Below, piece after piece: positions 17,040 to 27,091 of a stretch of 64,000 nt of DNA. This stretch comes from Nonomuraea glycinis (GTDB lineage: Bacteria; Actinomycetota; Actinomycetes; Streptosporangiales; Streptosporangiaceae), in assembly GCF_014646515.1 (NCBI RefSeq), contig NZ_BMNK01000028.1:32872-96871 (forward strand), read 5' to 3'. Below the pieces are notes generated by a model, which searched no databases, was not told the DNA's origin, and saw only the letters and a program-made list of their open reading frames with translations. How positions within the stretch are numbered: position 1 is the first letter of the stretch; each line of letters begins with the position of its first letter. Position numbers and translations under genes: made by a program.

Positions 17040-17258
17040 GGTGTCCCCTTGCTGGGCCGGTGATGTCGACGAAGCGTAGAAACGCCCGGTCTCCTCGGTC
17101 ATCAGCCGCCCGGCCGACCCTCTCTCCTGCAAAGCGCTGGGTCCAGGGATCGCCCGCAGCCGTACCCACCTTTTTGTGGGTACTTGTCGGTAGGTCGGGG
17201 CGGCCCGAAGCTTGGTCGCGGAGGTCGTCGGAGCCAGAGGGAGGAGATCGGCGGTGCG

Positions 17259-17609
17259 TCAGGAGACCGGCTGGGACGCGGCCAGCTTCTCCAGGCGGCG
17301 ATGGCCCCAGTCGGACAGCGGCGCCAGCGCCTCGGAGAGCTCACGGCCGAACCCGGTCAGGGAGTATTCCGTCCGCAGCGGAAGCACGTCGTACACCTCG
17401 CGGTGGACCAGCCCGTCGGCCTCCATCTCGCGCAGCGTCTGAGTCAGCACCTTCTCGGTGAGGCCGGGGAGTTGACGGCGCAGCTCACCGGGGCGGCGCG
17501 GACCGGACTCCAGCAGCCAGAGCAGGATCGACTTCCACTTGCCGTCGATCACGGCGATGGCGGCGGTCACTCCGCAGAGGTTCGGGTCCTGGGCGCGGCT
17601 GCGTGTCAT
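17259..17609 (-). CDS. HxlR-family transcriptional regulator
   Basis: 116 aa winged-helix regulator. An N-terminal Cys in QDPNLCGVTAAIAVIDGKWK is followed by the HxlR core ILLWLLESGPRRPGELRRQL, PGLTEKVLTQTLREMEADGL and the wing VHREVYDVLPLRTEYSLTGF. The conserved early Cys often serves as a redox or electrophile sensor in this family. It is divergent from the imine-reductase-like dehydrogenase gene across 71 bases and probably represses that gene and itself. Confidence 0.92.
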   Translation of the reverse strand: MTRSRAQDPNLCGVTAAIAVIDGKWKSILLWLLESGPRRPGELRRQLPGLTEKVLTQTLREMEADGLVHREVYDVLPLRTEYSLTGFGRELSEALAPLSDWGHRRLEKLAASQPVS

Positions 17610-17680
17610 CTGTCATCCGATTCATCGGTACGGGTTGCGCGTCATTTCATGTGATTTGTGGATATTAAGGAGTTTAAGCA

Positions 17681-18568
17681 ATGACCTCGTACACAGAACG
17701 ATCCGCCGTGACGGTGCTCGGCCTGGGGCCGATGGGCCGGGCCCTCGCCGGGGCCTTTCTGGACGCCGGGGTGCGGACCACGGTCTGGAACCGTACGCCG
17801 GGCAAGGACCGGGAGTTGGTCGAGAGAGGCGCGGTGGGCGCCCGATCAGCCGAGGAGGCGGTCGCCGCGAGCGGGCTGACCGTCATCTGCGTGGTGAACT
17901 ACGACGCGGCGGACGCCGTACTGCGTCGTGCCGAGGTCACCGACGCGCTCAAGGGGCGCACGGTGGTGAACCTGACCGCCGACATCCCCGAGCGGGCCCG
18001 GGACAGCGCGGCCTGGGCGGCCGAGCACGGCATCGGCTACCTGGACGGTGCGATCATGACGCCGAACACGACCATCGGCACCCCGGACGCGGTGTTCCTG
18101 CACAGCGGCCCGGAGGAGCTCTACCAGGAGCACCGGCCGGTGCTGGACGCCCTGGGCGGCGCCCACACCCACCTGGGTGCGGACATCGGCCGGGCGGCGG
18201 CGTACGACATCGCCCTGCTGGACATCTTCTGGACCGCCATGGCGGGCTACGCGCACGCGCTGGCCGTGGCGGGAGCCGAGGGGATCAGCGCGCGGGAGCT
18301 GGCGCCGTTCGCGCAGGGCATCGGCGCGATCCTGCCGCCGATCTTCGCGGAGACCGCGGACGAGGTGGACAGCGGCCGGTTCTCCGGTGCGGACAACCCG
18401 ATCACCTCGGCGGCCTCGTCCATGGCGCACATCGTGCACGCCTCGGAAGCCCATGGCATCGACGCGGGCGTGATGCGCGCGGCCGAAGGCCTGGCGCGCC
18501 GGGCCATCGGCCGGGGTCACGGCCAGGACGGTTTCATCCGGATCACTGACGTTCTGAAGCCCCGCTGA
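17681..18568 (+). CDS. NAD(P)-dependent dehydrogenase, imine-reductase/6-phosphogluconate-dehydrogenase-like
   Basis: 295 aa from ATG 17681, with AAGGAG 8 bases upstream. The Rossmann start is VTVLGLGPMGRALAGAFLDA, followed by VWNRTP, where the Arg usually marks NADPH preference. The C-terminal helical domain begins LGADIGRAAAYDIALLDIFW and includes the active-site-region Asp found in imine reductases. The whole length fits the IRED/beta-hydroxyacid dehydrogenase superfamily, whose dimers reduce cyclic imines or related substrates. The divergent HxlR gene suggests induction by a small reactive compound. The physiological substrate is unknown. Confidence 0.87.
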   Translation: MTSYTERSAVTVLGLGPMGRALAGAFLDAGVRTTVWNRTPGKDRELVERGAVGARSAEEAVAASGLTVICVVNYDAADAVLRRAEVTDALKGRTVVNLTADIPERARDSAAWAAEHGIGYLDGAIMTPNTTIGTPDAVFLHSGPEELYQEHRPVLDALGGAHTHLGADIGRAAAYDIALLDIFWTAMAGYAHALAVAGAEGISARELAPFAQGIGAILPPIFAETADEVDSGRFSGADNPITSAASSMAHIVHASEAHGIDAGVMRAAEGLARRAIGRGHGQDGFIRITDVLKPR

Positions 18569-18575
18569 GAAGCAG

Positions 18576-18654
18576 GGTGGCCGCGCCAGGCCCGGGTGAG
18601 AGGAGGAGTGGCCGCAGGGGCCGGGGCTGAGCAGAAAGGTGGCCGCGCCAGGCC
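18576..18654 (+). repeat. Two copies of a 17-bp direct repeat after the dehydrogenase gene
   Basis: GGTGGCCGCGCCAGGCC occurs at 18576-18592 and again at 18638-18654, with a partial GTGGCCGC at 18609. The second copy forms the left arm of the hairpin at 18641-18674. It looks like partial duplication of a terminator arm. Confidence 0.7.
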
Positions 18655-18674
18655 GGGGACTGCCTGGCGCGGCC
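18641..18674. terminator. Perfect 13-bp stem-loop between convergent genes
   Basis: GGCCGCGCCAGGC (18641-18653) pairs perfectly with GCCTGGCGCGGCC (18662-18674) around an 8-base loop. It lies between the dehydrogenase gene and the convergent aceA, and can terminate both. No U-run follows. Confidence 0.75.
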
Positions 18675-18767
18675 GTCGCCGGGGGAACCTTCCCATGCCC
18701 TGGAGGTGGCCGGCGAGATCGGGGGCCCGCTCCGGCCGGAGCGGGCTCGGGTGGGCGTCAGGGCGGC

Positions 18768-20054
<1,287 letters not shown>

Positions 20055-20514
20055 CGGTCACTCCTTTTCGTCCCCTGGGGCTTGTTGCCGAGTCTCTGCC
20101 CTGCCGTACCCCACCACATAGCCCCCTAGAACCAGAAAAATCGCCATTTTTCCACTATTGCTAACCCAGCTCGCGTGTTCACCTGAGAAGAAATTAGAAA
20201 TTTTCCCGATGGACTAGACCAATGTCAGCGGCGGAAAGCCGGATCCCCGCTTGGGCGGACGACGGCTGCGCCTGTGCCTCGCTCACCACTGGCATGGGCC
20301 GATCTGATCGCCACCGCGGTCACCCGCCTGCAGATGCTGCCGGCACCCGAAACCAAGCCGGTCGACCCCGCTGCGCAACCCCACCGACTTCACGAGAGAT
20401 CGAGGCTGGTTGAGCTTCGGTACAGACACGACCATAGGGACAAGAAGAATTTCCGCACCTCTGGATCACCGTGGACAGGGCTCATTCAGTCCCATCGGCG
20501 GAAGGTGTCATGCC
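20055..20514. other. Non-coding region upstream of aceA and of the LuxR gene
   Basis: 460 bases without a convincing gene. The left third (20110-20220) is distinctly AT-rich for this genome and includes the 20135-20152 palindrome and a second AT-rich stretch, GAAATTAGAAATTTTC, near 20190-20206. It should hold the aceA promoter. The right part (20222-20514) is open in several frames but shows no ribosome site or coding pattern. It presumably includes the LuxR gene promoter. Confidence 0.5.
20135..20152. promoter_or_regulatory. Probable RamB-type operator before aceA
   Basis: GAAAAAT-CGCC-ATTTTTC is a perfect inverted repeat (7+4+7), about 80 bases upstream of the aceA ATG. Its minus-strand reading matches the palindrome at 25550-25567 at 14 of 18 positions. 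Regulation of aceA by RamB is known in Corynebacterium and Mycobacterium; the specific binding here is inferred. Confidence 0.6.
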
Positions 20515-23238
20515 ATGCCATACGGCCACGCCGTACCATTCGTAGGGCGAGAAGGCGAGCTCCTGCGGCTGCGGTCGCTGCTGCAGGAGGTGAAGTCCGG
20601 CTTTCCCCGCCATGTCCTGGTGGAAGGTCCTGGAGGCATCGGGAAAAGCAGTCTTGTCCGCCACTTCCTCCTTGAGCACCGCAATGAACTCCGACTCCTG
20701 CGCGCCAGCGGCGACGACAACGAGTCGGAACTGTCCTTCGGCATGCTGGCCCAGCTCATCGCCACCCCAACGTCCTTCTCCGCGTGGGAGGGGAGCCACG
20801 ATCCGGTCAGTGCGGGGCTCCAACTCCTCGACCTGATCGGCAGCCTGCAGGACAACGGACCCGTCGTGATGGTCGTCGACGACGTCCAGTGGGCCGATGT
20901 GCCGTCCCTGCAGGCACTGACCTTCGCGCTGCGCCGCCTGCGCGCCGACCGCGTCCTCACCATCGTGATAGCTCGTGATCTATCCCACCCGCGCCTTCCC
21001 TCCGGTCTTCGCCGCCTGCTCACCGATGACCAGACCGCCCGAGTCACGGTCACCGGGCTGGGCGTCGCCGACATGCAGACCCTCGCGCAGGCTTTTGGAG
21101 CGGGAACGCTGCACCTGGGAGCGGCGGCCCGGCTGTGCCATCACACGCGCGGCAACCCCCTGCATGCCCGGGAGTTGCTGGAGCAGGTCTCGAAGGAGAT
21201 CCTCGCCGATCTGAGCCACCCTCTGCCCGTACCTCGCACCTATACCAGACTGGTGCTGGGCCGCCTGGCCGCCTGCGCTCCCGCGACCCGCGACATGGTC
21301 GCCGCGGCGAGCGTTCTCGGGCTGTCCGCTCCGCTCCATCTGGTGGCCCAGCTCAGCGGAAGCCAGAAGCCGCTGGCGGCGCTCGATGAGGCGGTGGAGG
21401 CCGGGCTCCTGGTGGAGCATCCCAGGAGGGGTAGGCTCTCCGTCGCCTTTCCCCATCCGTTGACGCACGCCGCCATCTACCAGAACACCGGCATCGCCGT
21501 CCGCGCCGACCTGCATGAGCGAGCCGCGGAGCTGACCGACAACGAGCTGGACCGATTGAGGCACCGCTTACGAGCGGCCACCCGGTCAGACGGGCGGCTG
21601 TCGGCCGATCTCACCTTCTTCGCCCGGGAAGAGGCTAGGGCAGGGCGGTGGTCAAGCGCGGCGACCCAGTTCGTGAACGCTGCGAGCGTCGCCCCTTCCG
21701 ATGAGGAGCGAGCACGGCGCACTGCGGAGGCGATCACCGCGCTGGTCTACGCCGGACGCGTCGGCGAGGCCACCGACCTGGCCAGGGGCCTTCCCCTCAG
21801 TTGCCCCCCGGACATCCGTTGTTTTGCACTCGGGGTGTTGGAACACGTCAGAGGGAATGCATCCGAGGCCGTTCGGCTCCTCACTGAGGCGTGGCAACGG
21901 TGCGATGTGGCCGCCCACCCGGTACGGGCGACCAGGATCAGCGAGCAACTCGCCATCCTGTGGAGTATGGCCGGGCGGGGCGCTGAAGGAGTCCGCTGGG
22001 CGGAACGCGCCATCGGCCGCGCGGCGGAGGTTCCCAGCCTCGACTTCATCCGTTTGATCCATCTCACTGCCCTCGGCTGCGACGGGCGCGCGGGAGAGGC
22101 ATTGGCGATGGTTCGCGTCCTACCCACCGCAGGGTCGGCCTCTACGGACGAACTCGACCAGCTCTTGGGCCGGGCGATGCTCCGGATGTGGACGGACGAT
22201 CTTGCGGGGGCGGTGGAGGACGCCGGAGCGGCGCTGTCGCGGTCTGAGGGGCGGTCGGTGCCCTATCGGGTATCGGCCAACTGTGTTCTCGGCGAGGCCG
22301 AGTTCCGCGCCGGGCGGTGGGACGACGCGGCGGCGCACACGGCGGTCGGCGCCTCACTGGCCGAGGACTCCGACCAGCTCTGGCTTGCTGGGATCGCGTG
22401 CGGGCTGGCCGCACTGGTCCCCGGTGCGCGGGGCCTGTTCCCGGAGGCTGACGCGTATGTGACCGCCTCCGCGGCTCTCGCCACGAACGCCACGTCCATC
22501 ACCTACGTGGCCTACGCTCACGCATGGATCGCCACCGCACGAGGTGACGCCGCCATGGTCGTGAATGCCCTCGCTCCGGTGCTGGATCTGCCGTATCGCG
22601 ACACCTGTGACGGCCCTGGGATCGCGCCCTGGCAGGATCTCTTCGCCGACGCCTGCTCCCGGCTTGGGGAGTATGGGCGGGCGCGAGCCGTACTCGACGC
22701 GTTCGAGGAGCGCGCGGCGGACCAGGAGCGGCACTCCTCACTTTCACTCATCGCAAGGGCCCGGGGCAACCTGCTGGCCGCGCAGGGCGGCTTCGACGAG
22801 GCGGAGATCTGTTTCGAGACCGGGCTGCGCCATGACGCTCTCGTCGACCTGCCCTTCGACCAGGCCCGGTTGAACCTGGACTATGGCATCTTCCTGCGAA
22901 GGAGAGGTACGCGCGGCGCCGCTGCTGATCGGCTGGAAGCTGCCCACCAGGTCCTCGAACGTCTGCAGGCGGTGCCGTACCTGACGCGCTGCGAGCGGGA
23001 ACTGGCCGCCTGCGGTCGCGTCATCCGATCTTCCTCCATGGATCCGCGTTCAGGTCTGACACCCCAGGAGCACGCCATCGCCCGGCTGGTGGCGACCGGC
23101 CTGTCCAATCAGCAGGTGGCGAGGGAGCTGATGCTGAGCGTGAAGACCATCGAGTACCACCTGGGGCACGTCTTCACCAAACTGGGGTTGAGATCCCGAA
23201 CCGCTCTGGCGGCCCGGCTGGCCGCGCAAGAGCCGTGA
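20515..23238 (+). CDS. Large LuxR-family regulator with N-terminal AAA/STAND ATPase (LAL type)
   Basis: 907 aa from ATG 20515, chosen because GGAAGG lies 9 bases upstream and because residues 1-12 (MPYGHAVPFVGR) give the usual VGRE start of this family. A TTG at 20410 would add 35 unlikely residues. P-loop: LVEGPGGIGKSSLVRHFL. Walker B: VMVVDDVQWADVPSL. A long TPR-like helical middle follows. The C-terminal LuxR helix-turn-helix is at about 845-900, with LTPQEHAIARLVATGLSNQQ and SVKTIEYHLGHVFTKLGLRS. Such proteins are often pathway activators whose ATPase module is a ligand-gated switch. The target may be the convergent peptidase operon or genes outside the window. Confidence 0.92.
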   Translation: MPYGHAVPFVGREGELLRLRSLLQEVKSGFPRHVLVEGPGGIGKSSLVRHFLLEHRNELRLLRASGDDNESELSFGMLAQLIATPTSFSAWEGSHDPVSAGLQLLDLIGSLQDNGPVVMVVDDVQWADVPSLQALTFALRRLRADRVLTIVIARDLSHPRLPSGLRRLLTDDQTARVTVTGLGVADMQTLAQAFGAGTLHLGAAARLCHHTRGNPLHARELLEQVSKEILADLSHPLPVPRTYTRLVLGRLAACAPATRDMVAAASVLGLSAPLHLVAQLSGSQKPLAALDEAVEAGLLVEHPRRGRLSVAFPHPLTHAAIYQNTGIAVRADLHERAAELTDNELDRLRHRLRAATRSDGRLSADLTFFAREEARAGRWSSAATQFVNAASVAPSDEERARRTAEAITALVYAGRVGEATDLARGLPLSCPPDIRCFALGVLEHVRGNASEAVRLLTEAWQRCDVAAHPVRATRISEQLAILWSMAGRGAEGVRWAERAIGRAAEVPSLDFIRLIHLTALGCDGRAGEALAMVRVLPTAGSASTDELDQLLGRAMLRMWTDDLAGAVEDAGAALSRSEGRSVPYRVSANCVLGEAEFRAGRWDDAAAHTAVGASLAEDSDQLWLAGIACGLAALVPGARGLFPEADAYVTASAALATNATSITYVAYAHAWIATARGDAAMVVNALAPVLDLPYRDTCDGPGIAPWQDLFADACSRLGEYGRARAVLDAFEERAADQERHSSLSLIARARGNLLAAQGGFDEAEICFETGLRHDALVDLPFDQARLNLDYGIFLRRRGTRGAAADRLEAAHQVLERLQAVPYLTRCERELAACGRVIRSSSMDPRSGLTPQEHAIARLVATGLSNQQVARELMLSVKTIEYHLGHVFTKLGLRSRTALAARLAAQEP

Positions 23239-23294
23239 ACGATACCGGGTCGGCCAACGGCAGGTGAGGTGTCCCCGTGAGCCCTTCGACGCGT

Positions 23295-23600
23295 TCATTG
23301 AGCGTGGTACTCGCCACTGACCTCGACGACGACCGGGAATCCGTCGACCTGCCCGGGAAGTTGCGACTCCAGTCGTGCCCGTGTGGCCACGTCGAGAAGC
23401 ATGATCTTTATGAAGTCCTCGCCGTCGGCATTCGCTGTATGGGAGACCCCCTGGACGCCAGGTTCGGTCAGCCACGCGCGGGCGACCTTCTCGATCGCCG
23501 CCGCCAGCGGCGAGGCCGGCGGCGGTCCAGAGTAGACGGTGTTCTCTGCAAGCCCGCTCTCCATCGGCTGCGGTGGCCGGAAGTCATCGTTGGATACCAA
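23295..23600 (-). CDS. 101-aa protein resembling a stand-alone pro-domain of NAL1-like peptidases
   Basis: Not a recognised family. After a Pro-rich start, the pattern GVQGVSHTANADGEDFIKIM followed by LPGQVDGFPVVVEVSG is the GVVGVG...V.V.....LP..I.GVPV.V form seen in the N-terminal region of trypsin-like NAL1-type proteases, including the peptidase encoded two genes upstream (IQGVAIGLG ... DVPILVRQDV). It could be a detached inhibitor or chaperone domain of that protease. It is the last gene of the unit 25276 to 23295, with 26 bases separating it from the 163-aa protein gene. Function is inferred only from this similarity and context. Confidence 0.65.
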   Translation of the reverse strand: MVSNDDFRPPQPMESGLAENTVYSGPPPASPLAAAIEKVARAWLTEPGVQGVSHTANADGEDFIKIMLLDVATRARLESQLPGQVDGFPVVVEVSGEYHAQ

Positions 23601-23626
23601 GGCTTGCCCTCCGGTGAAAGTCTGCG

Positions 23627-24118
23627 CTAATCACGATCGCAGATGAACACGACCACCTTGCCGAGGTGGCTCTCCACGCCGAGCTGCATGGTGTCCAGGT
23701 AGCTGGCCGTGTTGAGGAACCCGGCCTTCCAGAACTTCAGTTCCAGTGTCTCACCAAAGGCTGCCGATCGTGTGATGTCGGTGGTAGCCACGCGAGTGTT
23801 ACCGGAGGTGCCGATCGTCCGGATGAGGGGCCAGGAGTGGCCGGGGATGATCGCGGAAATTTCGATCTTCTTCCACCAGCTGATCTGCTGGGCCACCTGC
23901 AGTTGCAGGGTGATCTGCCCAGGTGTTCCGTTGTCCTCGTCGACCACGTAGTGCCATCGATCCCAGCCATTGTCGAGGAAGGTGCCGGCGCCGATCAGCT
24001 GTGCCTGAGCACGGTCGTCGTGGGCGAGTTGCTCAGCCATGGGCAGGGTGGCTTGGTAGTTGCGCGGCGCGATCATCTCGTGGAGTTCCTGCTGGAGCGC
24101 TTGGTCGGGAATCTTCAT
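23627..24118 (-). CDS. 163-aa protein of unknown function in the NAL1-like peptidase operon
   Basis: No family recognised. The N-terminal 40 residues are helical and charged (MKIPDQALQQELHEMIAPRN). The rest looks beta-rich, with several Trp and aromatic residues (FLDNGWDRWHYVVDED, QISWWKKIEISAIIPGHSW) and the end GKVVVFICDRD. There is no signal peptide and no transmembrane helix. It lies 15 bases after the peptidase gene and 26 before the 101-aa gene, so the three are almost certainly co-transcribed. It may be a substrate, partner or immunity-like component of the peptidase. Confidence 0.75.
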   Translation of the reverse strand: MKIPDQALQQELHEMIAPRNYQATLPMAEQLAHDDRAQAQLIGAGTFLDNGWDRWHYVVDEDNGTPGQITLQLQVAQQISWWKKIEISAIIPGHSWPLIRTIGTSGNTRVATTDITRSAAFGETLELKFWKAGFLNTASYLDTMQLGVESHLGKVVVFICDRD

Positions 24119-24133
24119 GGCGTCGTCCTTCCG

Positions 24134-25276
24134 TCAGGTGAAGAGATCGATGTCGAGCGCGTCGAGAACCAGAGCCATCGGGTTGGCCAGGGTGTGGCGG
24201 AAGCCGCCTGCGAACAGCAAGCCGACAGGTGAGCGGGTGGCATCCCACGTCCACACGATCGAGCCGGAGTCCCCGCCGGCGCTGAACTCCAGCGCTGACA
24301 CGGGGCGGATCGCGATCTGGTTGGTGAACAGCGCCTGGTGGCCGTCGTAGTTGATGATTCCCGTCCATCCCAGGTCGGTGATCTCACCTTGCCTGACCTG
24401 GGTGGTCCGTCCGCTTTTCCCGACACCCATGCCCAGGAACGGGGAGACGGGCTGCCGGCCGATCCGGAAGAACGTCTGAGCGCCCCCGAGAATGCGGACG
24501 AGTTCTGGACGTACGCGGTCGGGCCAACACCAAGCGGTTGCGCAGTCGACGAGGTTGGGTGTGTTGTCGAAGGCGATCGGCCGGAAGCGCTCGAGCACCG
24601 CGATCTGGTCGACAGGTGCGGCGCCGCCGTCGAAACGTCCCTGCTGAATGATCGGGTCGTTCAGTGATGCCTTGTTCGAGTTGGCGATCACATGGTTGTT
24701 GCTCAGAAAGAGCAGCCTTTGATTGCGCGGCTCCGTACGGCCGACTGCCAAGCAACCGATCGTGCCCGCTGTGGCAGCGGTATGGCCCGTGGAGACACCG
24801 CCGGGGGCCGGGCGGATGCGGAACCGGTGTGCGCTGGCGTCGAATACATCTTGGCGCACCAGTATGGGCACGTCGCGCGCACTGGAGATACCGAAGTCGT
24901 CCACCACCATCTCCCGCACCAGTCTGGCCTCGGTGGGCTCGGCCACGTAGACGCTCATCGCTGGTTCGCCGGGCAACGAAGGGGAATCGGGATCGCCCAG
25001 GCCGATGGCGACACCTTGGATGCTGCCGGCAGGGGACAGGAAGCTGGTGACGTCCTGCGACTCAGCTTGCCGGGATTGATACCTGGCGATGAGAGCGCTT
25101 TCAAGCTCGGCGTGTGCATCGCGCACCGCAGTGTCGACATCCTGCAGGCCGGCTTCGAGAACTGCGCTCCCGGCCTGCGCCGCGACAGCGTACTGGGTAT
25201 CCGCAGAGGGCTCGGATAACCTGGTGGGCGCCTCGAAGGGTACGTCCCTGCGCGGCGGTTGATCATTACTGGTCAT
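24134..25276 (-). CDS. NAL1-like trypsin-fold serine peptidase
   Basis: 380 aa. The core begins TAGTIGCLAVGRTEPRNQRL and carries a chymotrypsin-type triad: His in LLFLSNNHVIANSN, Asp in NLVDCATAW and Ser in SAGGDSGSIVWTW (near residue 337). GxxGDPI-like features (ASLNDPIIQQGRFDGG) fit the NAL1-like peptidase group. Residues about 80-150 form an extra N-terminal domain (SIQGVAIGLGDPD ... DVPILVRQDVFDA). No signal peptide is visible, so the enzyme is probably cytoplasmic. It heads a three-gene operon with two small unknown proteins. Its biological role in bacteria is not established. Confidence 0.82.
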   Translation of the reverse strand: MTSNDQPPRRDVPFEAPTRLSEPSADTQYAVAAQAGSAVLEAGLQDVDTAVRDAHAELESALIARYQSRQAESQDVTSFLSPAGSIQGVAIGLGDPDSPSLPGEPAMSVYVAEPTEARLVREMVVDDFGISSARDVPILVRQDVFDASAHRFRIRPAPGGVSTGHTAATAGTIGCLAVGRTEPRNQRLLFLSNNHVIANSNKASLNDPIIQQGRFDGGAAPVDQIAVLERFRPIAFDNTPNLVDCATAWCWPDRVRPELVRILGGAQTFFRIGRQPVSPFLGMGVGKSGRTTQVRQGEITDLGWTGIINYDGHQALFTNQIAIRPVSALEFSAGGDSGSIVWTWDATRSPVGLLFAGGFRHTLANPMALVLDALDIDLFT

Positions 25277-25583
25277 GGATTCCTCGATTCGGCCTGGCCG
25301 CTTTCCGGCCCGTCATCCTGTGCCAGTCCCACACTGAGGCGCACGGCATCACAGGGCCCCAGGGGTGATGTAGGGGATTTCCCTAGTCCTTCGCGCGAAA
25401 TGTGTCTGCCCAGGTCAGCCAGCACCCGATTCGGCGCCGCGCGGCCGTCCGGCACCGGTGGCGGTGCTGTCCGCTATCGTGCTGGGGCTAAAAATGCTCG
25501 GGCAGAGGGAGCAGCCAGGGGGATGTGCCGCCCGGCGGTAGGGCGGCTAGAAAATAGGCGGATTTTCCGTCTAAGATGCCCCT
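25277..25583. other. Divergent regulatory region between peptidase operon and ramB
   Basis: 307 bases between two divergent starts. It contains the 18-bp palindrome at 25550-25567 just before the ramB-like ATG. I see no other strong repeat and no small gene with a ribosome site. Confidence 0.5.
25550..25567. promoter_or_regulatory. Probable RamB autoregulatory operator
   Basis: GAAAAT-AGGCGG-ATTTTC is an inverted repeat (6+6+6), 16 bases before the ramB-like ATG and therefore at or near the transcription start. It matches the aceA site at 20135-20152 at 14 of 18 positions, with the same total length. Autoregulation is known for RamB of Corynebacterium and Mycobacterium; here it is inferred. 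Confidence 0.6.
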
Positions 25584-27056
25584 ATGGCGTCCTTGCTAGG
25601 CGAAGAACCGCTGTCTTTGACGCAAGAGCTCGATCTGATCGCGTTCGGGCAGCGCCTGCGTCACCTGCGCAAACAGCGTGGCCTCACCCTGTCCGACCTC
25701 GGCTCCCGGGTCAGCAGGGCACCCAGCCAGCTCTCCCTGCTGGAGAACGGCAAACGCGAGCCGAAGCTGTCACTCCTCAAGTCGCTGGCCGCCGCGCTCG
25801 GCGTCCCCGTGGAGGAGCTGCTGCGCCGGCAGCCGCCGAACCGGCGCGCCCAGCTGGAGATCGCCCTGGAAGAGGCGCAGCGCGACCCCATCTACGCCGG
25901 GCTCGGCCTGCCGCGGCTCAAGGTCTCCGCGCGCGTGCCCAACGACGTGCTGGAGCACCTGCTCGGTCTGTACGGCGAACTACGCGCCAGGGAAGCCAGA
26001 GGCACCGCGACTCCCGAGGAGGCCCGGGCGGCCAACGCCGAGCTGCGGCGCAGGCAGCGCGAGGTCGGCAACTACTTCCCCGACATCGAGAAGGCCGCCG
26101 GCGAGGCGCTGGCCGCGGTCGGCTACCGGGGTGGCGCCCTGTCCCAGAGCGTGATCCAGGGCCTGGTGACACACTTCGGCTACACCGTCCACACCGCCCA
26201 GGACCTCCCCAGGTCGGTGCGATCCATCACCGACCTCCGCAATCACCGCATCTACGTCAAGCACGAGCAGCTCGGCATGCACACCCCGCGCACGATCCTG
26301 CTCCAGACGCTCGGCCACCTCGCGCTCGGCCACGGCAAGCCGCGCGACTTCGCCGACTTCCTGCGCCAGCGGACCGAGGCCAACTACTTCGCCGCCGCGG
26401 TGCTCGTACCGGAGAAGGCCGCCACTGTTTATCTGCAGGAGGCCAAGGCGGAGCGGGCGCTGTCGGTGGAGGATCTGCGCGACGTGTTCGCCGTCTCCTA
26501 CGAGATGGCCGCGCACCGCTTCACCAACCTGGCCACCCACCATCTCGACCTGGTCTGCCACTTCGTGCGCAACGACGCCGGCGGCATCATCTACAAGGCG
26601 TACGAGAACGACGGCATCGTCTTTCCCGCCGACGAGCAGGGCGCGATCGAGGGGCAGCGCATGTGCCTGCAGTGGTCGGGGCGGCAGGTCTTCACCTCGC
26701 CCGACCGGTTCTCGGTCTTCTACCAGTATTCCGACTCGCCCACCGGCACCTTCTTCTGCGTGGCCCATGTGGACCCGTCCCGGGAGCGGGACTTCGCGAT
26801 CACCCTGGGCGTGCCGTTCAAGGAGTCACGCTGGTTCCGTGGCCGTGAGACCACCAACCGCACCAGGTCGAGCTGCCCCAACGGCGACTGCTGCCGCCGT
26901 CCGCCCACCGACCTGGCCGAACGCTGGGAGGGGTACGCCTGGCCGTCGGCCCGCGCCAACTCCCACGTGCTCGCCGCCCTGCCGCCCGGCTCGTTCCCCG
27001 GCGTGGACGAGGCGGACGTCTACACATTCCTGGAGCGGCACGCGGTCCTGAGCTGA
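25584..27056 (+). CDS. ramB: RamB-like XRE/short-chain fatty acyl regulator
   Basis: 490 aa, the RamB/ScfR length. An XRE helix-turn-helix occupies residues about 18-75 (FGQRLRHLRKQRGLTLSDLG, RAPSQLSLLENGKREP). The long C-terminal region includes an IrrE/ImmA-like segment with the HExxH-like helix degenerated (ILLQTLGHLALGHGKPRDFA) and the terminal Cys cluster SSCPNGDCCRRPPTD typical of RamB proteins. RamB controls glyoxylate-cycle genes, and in Mycobacterium tuberculosis ramB and icl1 are near neighbours. Here aceA lies 5.5 kb away with a shared palindrome. The symbol reflects family and context. Confidence 0.85.
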   Translation: MASLLGEEPLSLTQELDLIAFGQRLRHLRKQRGLTLSDLGSRVSRAPSQLSLLENGKREPKLSLLKSLAAALGVPVEELLRRQPPNRRAQLEIALEEAQRDPIYAGLGLPRLKVSARVPNDVLEHLLGLYGELRAREARGTATPEEARAANAELRRRQREVGNYFPDIEKAAGEALAAVGYRGGALSQSVIQGLVTHFGYTVHTAQDLPRSVRSITDLRNHRIYVKHEQLGMHTPRTILLQTLGHLALGHGKPRDFADFLRQRTEANYFAAAVLVPEKAATVYLQEAKAERALSVEDLRDVFAVSYEMAAHRFTNLATHHLDLVCHFVRNDAGGIIYKAYENDGIVFPADEQGAIEGQRMCLQWSGRQVFTSPDRFSVFYQYSDSPTGTFFCVAHVDPSRERDFAITLGVPFKESRWFRGRETTNRTRSSCPNGDCCRRPPTDLAERWEGYAWPSARANSHVLAALPPGSFPGVDEADVYTFLERHAVLS

Positions 27057-27091
27057 CGACTAGCCGGGGCGAAAAACGGGGATAAAGCCTG

